Source: Auanema rhodensis
Taxonomy: Eukaryota > Nematoda > Chromadorea > Rhabditida > Rhabditidae
DNA: 64,000 nt
Assembly: GCA_964057225.1 (NCBI GenBank)
Contig: OZ059897.1
Location: forward strand, 1,426,001-1,490,000
Reading direction: 5' to 3'
Under the pieces are notes generated by a model, which was not told where the DNA came from, ran no database searches, and saw only the letters and a list, made by a program, of their open reading frames with translations. Shown here piece after piece: positions 10,055 to 22,335 of the stretch. The translations under genes were made by a program, and so were the position numbers. How positions within the stretch are numbered: position 1 is the first letter of the stretch; every line of letters begins with the position of its first letter.

Positions 10055-13000
10055 TCACCCTGAAGAATTAATTTTTTCGTTGAATAAAATTGTCCATAGT
10101 CTTCGCAATAAGAAAAGAAATCTAAGAACATCTAGTTTTTGTAAAATTATCTTGAAATTTTTCGGGAAAATTTTTGTCAAAATGTTTTTGGAAGCAATGT
10201 TGAGTGTACATGGAAACTCAACATACACTAATGCATCATTTTTCAAACAATCATAAATAATTTTTGTATTGAGCGTTTCTCAATGTAGTATAGTGCATTC
10301 GATGCGGATTTTCAAGCTGCGTCGATCTGTGTTATCAGATTTGCGCTAGCTTAAAAATGCACCGAGATATCAACTGATATAAGTTCACACTTATATCCTC
10401 GATTTTCACCCTGAAGAATTAATTTTTTCGTTGAATAAAATTGTCCATCGTCTTCGCAATAAGAAAAGGAATCTAAGAACATCTAGTTTTTGTAAAATTA
10501 TCTTGAAATTTTTCGGGAAAATTTTTGTTAAAATGTTTTTGGAAGCAATGTTGAGTGTACATGGAAACTCAACATACACAAATGCATCATTTTTCAAACA
10601 ATCATAAATAATTTTTGTATTGAGCGTTTCTCAATGTTATATAGTGCATTCGATGCGGATTTCTAAGCTGCGTCGATCTGTGTTATTAGATTTGCGCTAG
10701 CTTAAAAATGCACCGAGATATCAACTGATATAAATTCACACTTATATCCTCGATTTTCACCCTGAAGAATTAATTTTTTCGTTGAATAACATTGTCAATC
10801 GTCTTCGCCTTAAGAAAAGGAATCTAAAAACATATACTTTTCGTGAAATTATCTTGAAATTTTTCGGGAAAATTTTTGTCAAAATGTTTTTGGAAGCAAT
10901 GTTGAGTGTACATGGAAACTCAACATACACTAATGCATCATTTTTCAAACAATCATAAATAATTTTTGTATTGAGCGTTTCTCAATGTGGTATAGTGCAT
11001 TCGAAACAAATGTTTAAGCTGCGTCGATCTGTGTTATCAGATTTGCGCTAGCTTAAAAATGCACCGAGATATCAACTGATATAAGTTCACACTTATATCC
11101 TCGATTTTCACCCTGAAGAATTAATTTTTTCGTTGAATAACATTGTCCATCGTTTTCGCCTTGAAAAAAGGAATCTAAAAACATCTACTCTTCGTTAAAT
11201 TATCTTGAAATTTTTCGGGAAAATTTTTGTCAAAATGTTTTTGGAAGCAATGTTGAGTGTACATGGAAACTCAACATACACTAATGCATCATTTTTCAAA
11301 CAATCATAAATAATTTTTGTATTGAGCGTTTTTCAATGTGGTATAGTGCATTCGAAACAAATGTTTAAGCTGCGTCGATCTGTGTTATCAGATTTGCGCT
11401 AGCTTAAAAATGCACCGAGATATCAACTGATATAAGTTCACACATATATCCTCGATTTTCACCCTGAAGAATTAATTTTTTCGTTGAATAACATTGTCCA
11501 TCGTTTTCGCCTTGAAAAAAGGAATCTAAAAACATCTACTCTTCGTTAAATTATCTTGAAATTTTTCGGGAAAATTTTTGTCAAAATGTTTTTGGAAGCA
11601 ATGTTGAGTGTACATGGAAACTCAACATACACTAATGCATCATTTTTCAAACAATCATAAATAATTTTTGTATTGAGCGTTTCTCAATGTGGTATAGTGC
11701 ATTCGAAACAAATGTTTAAGCTGCGTCGATCTGTGTTATCAGATTTGCGCTAGCTTAAAAATGCACCGAGATATCAACTGATATAAGTTCACACTTATAT
11801 CCTCGATTTTCACCCTGAAGAATTAATTTTTTCGTTGAATAACATTGTCCATCGTTTTCGCCTTGAAAAAAGGAATCTAAAAACATCTACTTTTCGTAAA
11901 ATTATCTTGAAATTTTTCAGGAAAATTTTTGTCAAAATGTTTTTGGAAGCAATGTTGAGTGTACATGGAAACTCAACATACACTAATGCATCATTTTTCA
12001 AACGATCATAACTAATTTTTGTATTGAGCGTTTCTTAATGTTGTATAGTGCATTCGATGCGGATTTTTAAGCTGCGTCGATCTGTCTTATCCGATTTGCG
12101 CTAGCTTAAAAATGCACCGAGATATCAACTGATATAAGTTCACACTTATATCCTCGATTTTCACCCTGAAGAATTAATTTTTTCGTTGAATAACATTGTC
12201 CATCGTCTTCGCCTTAAAAAAAAGAATCTAAAAACATCTACTTTTTGTAAAATTATCTTGAAATTTTTTGGGGAAATTTTTGTCAAAATGTTTTTGGAAG
12301 CAATGTTGAGTGTACATGGAAACTCAACATACACTAATGCATCATTTTTCAAACAATCATAAATAATTTTTGTATTGAGCGTTTATCAATGTAGTATAGT
12401 GCATTCGATGCGGATTTTTAAGCTGCGTCGATCTGTGTTATCAGATTTGCGCTAGCTTAAAAGTGCACCGAGATATCAACTGATATAAGTTCACACTTAT
12501 ATCCTCGATTTTCACCCTGAAGAATTAATTTTTTCGTTGAAAAACATTGTCCATGGTCTTCGCCTTAAAAAAAGGAAATTAGAAACATTTACTTTCTGTA
12601 AAATTATCTTGAAATTTTTCGGGATAATTTTTGTCAAAATGTTTTTGGAAGCAATGTTGAGAGTACATGGAAACTCAACATACACTAATGCATCATTTTT
12701 CAAACAATCATAAATAATTTTTGTATTGAGCGTTTCTCAATGTGGTATAGTGCATTCGGAACAAATGTTTAAGCTGCGTCGATCTGTGTTATCAGATTTG
12801 CGCTAGCTTAAAAATGCACCGAGATATCAACTGATATAAGTTCACACTTATATCCTCGATTTTCACCCTGAAGAATTAATTTTTTCGTTAAATAACATTG
12901 TCCATCGTCTTCGCCTCGAAAAAAGAAATCTAAAAACATCTACTTTTCGTAAAATTATCTTGAAATTTTTCAGGAAAATTTTTGTCAAAATGTTTTTGGA

Positions 13001-13213
13001 AGCAATGTTGAGTGTACATGGAAACTCAACATACACTAATGCATCATTTTTCAAACGATCATAACTAATTTTTGTATTGAGCGTTTCTTAATGTTGTATA
13101 GTGCATTCGATGCGGATTTTTAAGCTGCGTCGATCTGTCTTATCCGATTTGCGCTAGCTTAAAAATGCACCGAGATATCAACTGATATAAGTTCACACTT
13201 ATATCCTCGATTT
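10055..13213. repeat. Higher-order repeat copy 2: D D Y X X Lx K N L (nine monomers, 3,159 bp)
   Basis: Starts are 10055, 10406, 10757, 11108, 11459, 11810, 12161, 12512 and 12863. Monomer by monomer it matches 6545 plus 7247-10054. The only difference noticed by eye is g at 12463 (ttaaaagtgcacc) where copy 1 has a. It is followed by S at 13214 rather than D, so the phase breaks here. Confidence 0.92.
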
Positions 13214-14264
13214 TCACTCTGAAGAATTAATTTTTTCGTTGAATAACATTGTCCATCGTCTTCGCCTTGAGAAAAGGAATCTAAGAACATCTAGTTTTTG
13301 TAAAATTATCTTGAAATTTTTTGGGGAAATTTTTGTCAAAATGTTTTTGGAAGCAATGTTGAGTGTACATGGAAACTCAACATACACTAATGCATCATTT
13401 TTCAAACAATCATAAATAATTTTTGTATTGAGCGTTTCTCAATGTTATATAGTGCATTCGATGCGGATTTCTAAGCTGCGTCGATCTGTGTTATCAGATT
13501 TGCCTAGCTTAAAAATGCACCGAGATATCAACTGATATAAGTTCACACTTATATCCTCGATTTTCACCCTGAAGAATTAATTTTTTCGTTGAATAAAATT
13601 GTCCATCGTCTTCGCAATAAGAAAAGAAATCTAAGAACATCTAGTTTTTGTAAAATTATCTTGAAATTTTTTGGGGAAATTTTTGTCAAAATGTTTTTGG
13701 AAGCAATGTTGAGTGTACATGGAAACTCAACATACACTAATGCATCATTTTTCAAACAATCATAAATAATTTTTGTATTGAGCGTTTCTCAATGTTATAT
13801 AGTGCATTCGATGCGGATTTCTAAGCTGCGTCGATCTGTGTTATCAGATTTGCCTAGCTTAAAAATGCACCGAGATATCAACTGATATAAGTTCACACTT
13901 ATATCCTCGATTTTCACCCTGAAGAATTAATTTTTTCGTTGAATAAAATTGTCCATCGTCTTCGCAATAAGAAAAGAAATCTAAGAACATCTAGTTTTTG
14001 TAAAATTATCTTGAAATTTTTCTTGAAAATTTTTGTCAAAATGTTTTTGGAAGCAATGTTGAGTGTACATGGAAACTCAACATACACTAATGCATCATTT
14101 TTCAAACAATCATAAATAATTTTTGTATTGAGCGTTTCTCAATGTAGTATAGTGCATTCGATGCGGATTTTCAAGCTGCGTCGATCTGTGTTATCAGATT
14201 TGCGCTAGCTTAAAAATGCACCGAGATATCAACTGATATAAGTTCACACTTATATCCTCGATTT

Positions 14265-15668
14265 TCACCCTGAAGAATTAATTTTTTCGTTGAATAAAAT
14301 TGTCCATCGTCTTCGCAATAAGAAAAGGAATCTAAGAACATCTAGTTTTTGTAAAATTATCTTGAAATTTTTCGGGAAAATTTTTGTCAAAATGTTTTTG
14401 GAAGCAATGTTGAGTGTACATGGAAACTCAACATACACAAATGCATCATTTTTCAAACAATCATAAATAATTTTTGTATTGAGCGTTTCTCAATGTTATA
14501 TAGTGCATTCGATGCGGATTTCTAAGCTGCGTCGATCTGTGTTATTAGATTTGCGCTAGCTTAAAAATGCACCGAGATATCAACTGATATAAATTCACAC
14601 TTATATCCTCGATTTTCACCCTGAAGAATTAATTTTTTCGTTGAAAAACATTGTCCATGGTCTTCGCCTTAAAAAAAGGAAATTAGAAACATTTACTTTC
14701 TGTAAAATTATCTTGAAATTTTTCGGGATAATTTTTGTCAAAATGTTTTTGGAAGCAATGTTGAGTGTACATGGAAACTCAACATACACTAATGCATCAT
14801 TTTTCAAACAATCATAAATAATTTTTGTATTGAGCGTTTCTCAATGTTATATAGTGCATTCGATGCGGATTTCTAAGCTGCGTCGATCTGTGTTATTAGA
14901 TTTGCGCTAGCTTAAAAATGCACCGAGATATCAACTGATATAAGTTCACACTTATATCCTCGATTTTCACCCTGAAGAATTAATTTTTTCGTTGAATAAA
15001 ATTGTCCATCGTCTTCGCAATAAGAAAAGGAATCTAAGAACATCTAGTTTTTGTAAAATTATCTTGAAATTTTTCGGGAAAATTTTTGTCAAAATGTTTT
15101 TGGAAGCAATGTTGAGTGTACATGGAAACTCAACATACACAAATGCATCATTTTTCAAACAATCATAAATAATTTTTGTATTGAGCGTTTCTCAATGTTA
15201 TATAGTGCATTCGATGCGGATTTCTAAGCTGCGTCGATCTGTGTTATTAGATTTGCGCTAGCTTAAAAATGCACCGAGATATCAACTGATATAAATTCAC
15301 ACTTATATCCTCGATTTTCACCCTGAAGAATTAATTTTTTCGTTGAAAAACATTGTCCATGGTCTTCGCCTTAAAAAAAGGAAATTAGAAACATTTACTT
15401 TCTGTAAAATTATCTTGAAATTTTTCGGGATAATTTTTGTCAAAATGTTTTTGGAAGCAATGTTGAGTGTACATGGAAACTCAACATACACTAATGCATC
15501 ATTTTTCAAACAATCATAAATAATTTTTGTATTGAGCGTTTTTCAATGTAGTATAATGCATTCGATGCGGATTTTTAAGCTGCGTCGATCTGTGTTATCA
15601 GATTTGCACTAGCTTAAAAATGCACCGAGATATCAACTGATATAAGTTCACACTTATATCCTCGATTT
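14265..15668. repeat. D-N dimer duplicated (2 x 702 bp)
   Basis: D at 14265 and N at 14616 are followed by D at 14967 and N at 15318. The two D monomers share cacaaatgc, ttatatag, tttctaag, gttattag and ataaattcac. The first N has a D-type V2 and the second an N-type V2 (tttttcaatgtagtataatgc), so the pairs are not exact copies and the boundary lies within N. Confidence 0.75.
14616..14966. repeat. N block between D-type flanks (conversion-like patch)
   Basis: The sequence before it ends in the D-associated ataaattcac (a14593), and V2 after it is D-type (ctcaatgttatatag, tttctaag, gttattag). Between these, bases from about 14645 to 14790 are N (ccatggtc, aaattagaaac, gggataa, cactaatgc). The N tract is at least about 146 bp. 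Confidence 0.75.
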
Positions 15669-18475
15669 TCACCCTGAAGAATTAATTTTTTCGTTGAAAA
15701 ACATTGTCCATGGTCTTCGCCTTCAAAAAAGGAAATTAGAAACATTTACTTTCTGTAAAATTATCTTGAAATTTTTCGGGATAATTTTTGTCAAAATGTT
15801 TTTGGAAGCAATGTTGAGTGTACATGGAAACTCAACATACACTAATGCATCATTTTTCAAACGATCATAACTAATTTTTGTATTGAGCGTTTCTTAATGT
15901 AGTATAGTGCATTCGATGCGGAATTTTAAGCTGCGTCGATCTGTGTTATCAGATTTGAGTTAGCTTAAAAATGCACCGAGATATCAACTGATATAAGTTC
16001 ACACTTATATCCTCGATTTTCACCCTGAAGAATTAATTTTTTCGTTGAAAAACATTGTCCATGGTCTTCGCCTTAAAAAAAGGAAATTAGAAACATTTAC
16101 TTTCTGTAAAATTATCTTGAAATTTTTCGGGATAATTTTTGTCAAAATGTTTTTGGAAGCAATGTTGAGTGTACATGGAAACTCAACATACACTAATGCA
16201 TCATTTTTCAAACGATCATAACTAATTTTTGTATTGAGCGTTTCTTAATGTTGTATAGTGCATTCGATGCGGATTTTTAAGCTGCGTCGATCTGTCTTAT
16301 CCGATTTGCGCTAGCTTAAAAATGCACCGAGATATCAACTGATATAAGTTCACACTTATATCCTCGATTTTCACCCTGAAGAATTAATTTTTTCGTTGAA
16401 TAACATTGTCCATCGTCTTTGCCTTAAAAAAAAGAATCTAAAAACATCTACTTTTTGTAAAATTATCTTGAAATTTTTTGGGGAAATTTTTGTCAAAATG
16501 TTTTTGGAAGCAATGTTGAGTGTACATGGAAACTCAACATACACTAATGCATCATTTTTCAAACAATCATAAATAATTTTTGTATTGAGCGTTTATCAAT
16601 GTAGTATAGTGCATTCGATGCGGATTTTTAAGCTGCGTCGATCTGTGTTATCAGATTTGAGTTAGCTTAAAAATGCACCGAGATATCAACTGATATAAGT
16701 TCACACTTATATCCTCGATTTTCACCCTGAAGAATTAATTTTTTCGTTGAAAAACATTGTCCATGGTCTTCGCCTTAAAAAAAGGAAATTAGAAACATTT
16801 ACTTTCTGTAAAATTATCTTGAAATTTTTCGGGATAATTTTTGTCAAAATGTTTTTGGAAGCAATGTTGAGTGTACATGGAAACTCAACATACACTAATG
16901 CATCATTTTTCAAACAATCATAAATAATTTTTGTATTGAGCGTTTTTCAATGTAGTATAATGCATTCGATGCGGATTTTTAAGCTGCGTCGATCTGTGTT
17001 ATCAGATTTGAGTTAGCTTAAAAATGCACCGAGATATCAACTGATATAAGTTCACACTTATATCCTCGATTTTCACCCTGAAGAATTAATTTTTTCGTTG
17101 AAAAACATTGTCCATGGTCTTCGCCTTAAAAAAAGGAAATTAGAAACATTTACTTTCTGTAAAATTATCTTGAAATTTTTCGGGATAATTTTTGTCAAAA
17201 TGTTTTTGGAAGCAATGTTGAGAGTACATGGAAACTCAACATACACTAATGCATCATTTTTCAAACAATCATAAATAATTTTTGTATTGAGCGTTTCTCA
17301 ATGTGGTATAGTGCATTCGGAACAAATGTTTAAGCTGCGTCGATCTGTGTTATCAGATTTGCGCTAGCTTAAAAATGCACCGAGATATCAACTGATATAA
17401 GTTCACACTTATATCCTCGATTTTCACCCTGAAGAATTAATTTTTTCGTTAAATAACATTGTCCATCGTCTTCGCCTCGAAAAAAGAAATCTAAAAACAT
17501 CTACTTTTCGTAAAATTATCTTGAAATTTTTCAGGAAAATTTTTGTCAAAATGTTTTTGGAAGCAATGTTGAGTGTACATGGAAACTCAACATACACTAA
17601 TGCATCATTTTTCAAACGATCATAACTAATTTTTGTATTGAGCGTTTCTTAATGTTGTATAGTGCATTCGATGCGGATTTTTAAGCTGCGTCGATCTGTC
17701 TTATCCGATTTGCGCTAGCTTAAAAATGCACCGAGATATCAACTGATATAAGTTCACACTTATATCCTCGATTTTCACTCTGAAGAATTAATTTTTTCGT
17801 TGAATAACATTGTCCATCGTCTTCGCCTTGAGAAAAGGAATCTAAAAACATCTAGTTTTTGTAAAATTATCTTGAAATTTTTTGGGGAAATTTTTGTCAA
17901 AATGTTTTTGGAAGCAATGTTGAGTGTACATGGAAACTCAACATACACTAATGCATCATTTTTCAAACAATCATAAATAATTTTTGTATTGAGCGTTTCT
18001 CAATGTTATATAGTGCATTCGATGCGGATTTCTAAGCTGCGTCGATCTGTGTTATCAGATTTGCCTAGCTTAAAAATGCACCGAGATATCAACTGATATA
18101 AGTTCACACTTATATCCTCGATTTTCACCCTGAAGAATTAATTTTTTCGTTGAATAAAATTGTCCATCGTCTTCGCAATAAGAAAAGAAATCTAAGAACA
18201 TCTAGTTTTTGTAAAATTATCTTGAAATTTTTCGGGAAAATTTTTGTCAAAATGTTTTTGGAAGCAATGTTGAGTGTACATGGAAACTCAACATACACTA
18301 ATGCATCATTTTTCAAACAATCATAAATAATTTTTGTATTGAGCGTTTCTCAATGTAGTATAGTGCATTCGATGCGGATTTTCAAGCTGCGTCGATCTGT
18401 GTTATCAGATTTGCGCTAGCTTAAAAATGCACCGAGATATCAACTGATATAAGTTCACACTTATATCCTCGATTT

Positions 18476-18826
18476 TCACCCTGAAGAATTAATTTTTTCG
18501 TTGAAAAACATTGTCCATGGTCTTCGCCTTAAAAAAAGGAAATTAGAAACATTTACTTTCTGTAAAATTATCTTGAAATTTTTCGGGAAAATTTTTGTCA
18601 AAATGTTTTTGGAAGCAATGTTGAGTGTACATGGAAACTCAACATACACAAATGCATCATTTTTCAAACAATCATAAATAATTTTTGTATTGAGCGTTTC
18701 TCAATGTTATATAGTGCATTCGATGCGGATTTCTAAGCTGCGTCGATCTGTGTTATTAGATTTGCGCTAGCTTAAAAATGCACCGAGATATCAACTGATA
18801 TAAATTCACACTTATATCCTCGATTT
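18476..18826. repeat. D monomer with short N conversion tract
   Basis: N-diagnostic bases run from 18506 to 18561 (gaaaaac, ccatggtc, aaattagaaac, ttctg). They are followed by D-diagnostic gggaaaa at 18588-18590 and cacaaatgc. V2 before and after is D-type. The donor tract is thus at least 56 bp and ends before 18589. Confidence 0.85.
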
Positions 18827-19177
18827 TCACCCTGAAGAATTAATTTTTTCGTTGAATAACATTGTCCATCGTCTTCGCCTTAAGAAAAGGAATCTAAAAA
18901 CATATACTTTTCGTGAAATTATCTTGAAATTTTTCGGGAAAATTTTTGTCAAAATGTTTTTGGAAGCAATGTTGAGTGTACATGGAAACTCAACATACAC
19001 TAATGCATCATTTTTCAAACAATCATAAATAATTTTTGTATTGAGCGTTTCTCAATGTGGTATAGTGCATTCGAAACAAATGTTTAAGCTGCGTCGATCT
19101 GTGTTATCAGATTTGCGCTAGCTTAAAAATGCACCGAGATATCAACTGATATAAGTTCACACTTATATCCTCGATTT

Positions 19178-20581
19178 TCACCCTGAAGAATTAATTTTTT
19201 CGTTGAATAACATTGTCCATCGTTTTCGCCTTGAAAAAAGGAATCTAAAAACATCTACTCTTCGTTAAATTATCTTGAAATTTTTCGGGAAAATTTTTGT
19301 CAAAATCTTTTTGGAAGCAATGTTGAGTGTACATGGAAACTCAACATACACTAATGCATCATTTTTCAAACAATCATAAATAATTTTTGTATTGAGCGTT
19401 TTTCAATGTGGTATAGTGCATTCGAAACAAATGTTTAAGCTGCGTCGATCTGTGTTATCAGATTTGCGCTAGCTTAAAAATGCACCGAGATATCAACTGA
19501 TATAAGTTCACACTTATATCCTCGATTTTCACCCTGAAGAATTAATTTTTTCGTTGAATAACATTGTCCATCGTTTTCGCCTTGAAAAAAGGAATCTAAA
19601 AACATCTACTCTTCGTTAAATTATCTTGAAATTTTTCGGGAAAATTTTTGTCAAAATGTTTTTGGAAGCAATGTTGAGTGTACATGGAAACTCAACATAC
19701 ACTAATGCATCATTTTTCAAACAATCATAAATAATTTTTGTATTGAGCGTTTCTCAATGTGGTATAGTGCATTCGAAACAAATGTTTAAGCTGCGTCGAT
19801 CTGTGTTATCAGATTTGCGCTAGCTTAAAAATGCACCGAGATATCAACTGATATAAGTTCACACTTATATCCTCGATTTTCACCCTGAAGAATTAATTTT
19901 TTCGTTGAATAACATTGTCCATCGTTTTCGCCTTGAAAAAAGGAATCTAAAAACATCTACTCTTCGTTAAATTATCTTGAAATTTTTCGGGAAAATTTTT
20001 GTCAAAATCTTTTTGGAAGCAATGTTGAGTGTACATGGAAACTCAACATACACTAATGCATCATTTTTCAAACAATCATAAATAATTTTTGTATTGAGCG
20101 TTTTTCAATGTGGTATAGTGCATTCGAAACAAATGTTTAAGCTGCGTCGATCTGTGTTATCAGATTTGCGCTAGCTTAAAAATGCACCGAGATATCAACT
20201 GATATAAGTTCACACTTATATCCTCGATTTTCACCCTGAAGAATTAATTTTTTCGTTGAATAACATTGTCCATCGTTTTCGCCTTGAAAAAAGGAATCTA
20301 AAAACATCTACTCTTCGTTAAATTATCTTGAAATTTTTCGGGAAAATTTTTGTCAAAATGTTTTTGGAAGCAATGTTGAGTGTACATGGAAACTCAACAT
20401 ACACTAATGCATCATTTTTCAAACAATCATAAATAATTTTTGTATTGAGCGTTTCTCAATGTGGTATAGTGCATTCGAAACAAATGTTTAAGCTGCGTCG
20501 ATCTGTGTTATCAGATTTGCGCTAGCTTAAAAATGCACCGAGATATCAACTGATATAAGTTCACACTTATATCCTCGATTT
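19178..20581. repeat. X1-X2 dimer duplicated (2 x 702 bp)
   Basis: X1 (19178, 19880) carries caaaatcttttt and tttttcaatgtgg. X2 (19529, 20231) carries caaaatgttttt and tctcaatgtgg. The alternation X1 X2 X1 X2 shows a tandem duplication of the pair. Single X1-X2 pairs with the same caaaatc change occur at 24441 and 28653. Confidence 0.88.
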
Positions 20582-20932
20582 TCACCCTGAAGAATTAATT
20601 TTTTCGTTGAATAACATTGTCCATCGTCTTCGCCTTAAAAAAAAGAATCTAAAAACATCTACTTTTTGTAAAATTATTTTGAAATTTTTTGGGGAAATTT
20701 TTGTCAAAATGTTTTTGGAAGCAATGTTGAGTGTACATGGAAACTCAACATACACTAATGCATCATTTTTCAAACAATCATAAATAATTTTTGTATTGAG
20801 CGTTTATCAATGTAGTATAGTGCATTCGATGCGGATTTTTAAGCTGCGTCGATCTGTGTTATCAGATTTGAGTTAGCTTAAAAATGCACCGAGATATCAA
20901 CTGATATAAGTTCACACTTATATCCTCGATTT

Positions 20933-22335
20933 TCACCCTGAAGAATTAATTTTTTCGTTGAAAAACATTGTCCATGGTCTTCGCCTTAAAAAAAGGAAAT
21001 TAGAAACATTTACTTTCTGTAAAATTATCTTGAAATTTTTCGGGATAATTTTTGTCAAAATGTTTTTGGAAGCAATGTTGAGAGTACATGGAAACTCAAC
21101 ATACACTAATGCATCATTTTTCAAACAATCATAAATAATTTTTGTATTGAGCGTTTCTCAATGTGGTATAGTGCATTCGGAACAAATGTTTAAGCTGCGT
21201 CGATCTGTGTTATCAGATTTGCGCTAGCTTAAAAATGCACCGAGATATCAACTGATATAAGTTCACACTTATATCCTCGATTTTCACCCTGAAGAATTAA
21301 TTTTTTCGTTAAATAACATTGTCCATCGTCTTCGCCTCGAAAAAAGAAATCTAAAAACATCTACTTTTCGTAAAATTATCTTGAAATTTTTCAGGAAAAT
21401 TTTTGTCAAAATGTTTTTGGAAGCAATGTTGAGTGTACATGGAAACTCAACATACACTAATGCATCATTTTTCAAACGATCATAACTAATTTTTGTATTG
21501 AGCGTTTCTTAATGTTGTATAGTGCATTCGATGCGGATTTTTAAGCTGCGTCGATCTGTCTTATCCGATTTGCGCTAGCTTAAAAATGCACCGAGATATC
21601 AACTGATATAAGTTCACACTTATATCCTCGATTTTCACTCTGAAGAATTAATTTTTTCGTTGAATAACATTGTCCATCGTCTTCGCCTTGAGAAAAGGAA
21701 TCTAAGAACATCTAGTTTTTGTAAAATTATCTTGAAATTTTTTGGGGAAATTTTTGTCAAAATGTTTTTGGAAGCAATGTTGAGTGTACATGGAAACTCA
21801 ACATACACTAATGCATCATTTTTCAAACAATCATAAATAATTTTTGTATTGAGCGTTTCTCAATGTTATATAGTGCATTCGATGCGGATTTCTAAGCTGC
21901 GTCGATCTGTGTTATCAGATTTGCCTAGCTTAAAAATGCACCGAGATATCAACTGATATAAGTTCACACTTATATCCTCGATTTTCACCCTGAAGAATTA
22001 ATTTTTTCGTTGAATAAAATTGTCCATCGTCTTCGCAATAAGAAAAGAAATCTAAGAACATCTAGTTTTTGTAAAATTATCTTGAAATTTTTCGGGAAAA
22101 TTTTTGTCAAAATGTTTTTGGAAGCAATGTTGAGTGTACATGGAAACTCAACATACACTAATGCATCATTTTTCAAACAATCATAAATAATTTTTGTATT
22201 GAGCGTTTCTCAATGTGGTATAGTGCATTCGAAACAAATGTTTAAGCTGCGTCGATCTGTGTTATCAGATTTGCGCTAGCTTAAAAATGCACCGAGATAT
22301 CAACTGATATAAGTTCACACTTATATCCTCGATTT
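20933..22335. repeat. Tetramer N L S D, copy 1 (1,403 bp)
   Basis: Starts are 20933, 21284, 21635 and 21985. It shares gagagtacatgg and cggaacaaatg (N), gcctcgaaaaaag (L), and tcactctg plus the one-base loss (S) with the next tetramer. The last D is hybrid: its V2 is X-type (gtggtatag, gaaacaaatg), unlike D at 23388, and this marks the junction region. Confidence 0.88.

Larger units (their letters stand above)
13214..17774. repeat. Mosaic zone: S D D D N D N N* N K N N L (13 monomers)
   Basis: The D monomers at 13564 and 13914 are adjacent near-copies. 13564 carries the S-type V2 with the one-base loss, and 13914 has a private tttcttgaaaatt. From 15318 the order N, N*, N, K, N, N, L repeats the composition of the left zone, including the N* variant. 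The zone therefore joins a D-rich segment to a second copy of left-zone sequence. Confidence 0.82.
17775..20932. repeat. Rearranged unit: S D N/D Y X X X X K (nine monomers)
   Basis: Starts are 17775, 18125, 18476, 18827, 19178, 19529, 19880, 20231 and 20582. Compared with the nine-monomer unit, the X pair is doubled and Lx is missing before K, while S has been gained. The K monomer at 20582 has ttatttt in place of ttatctt. Confidence 0.85.
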
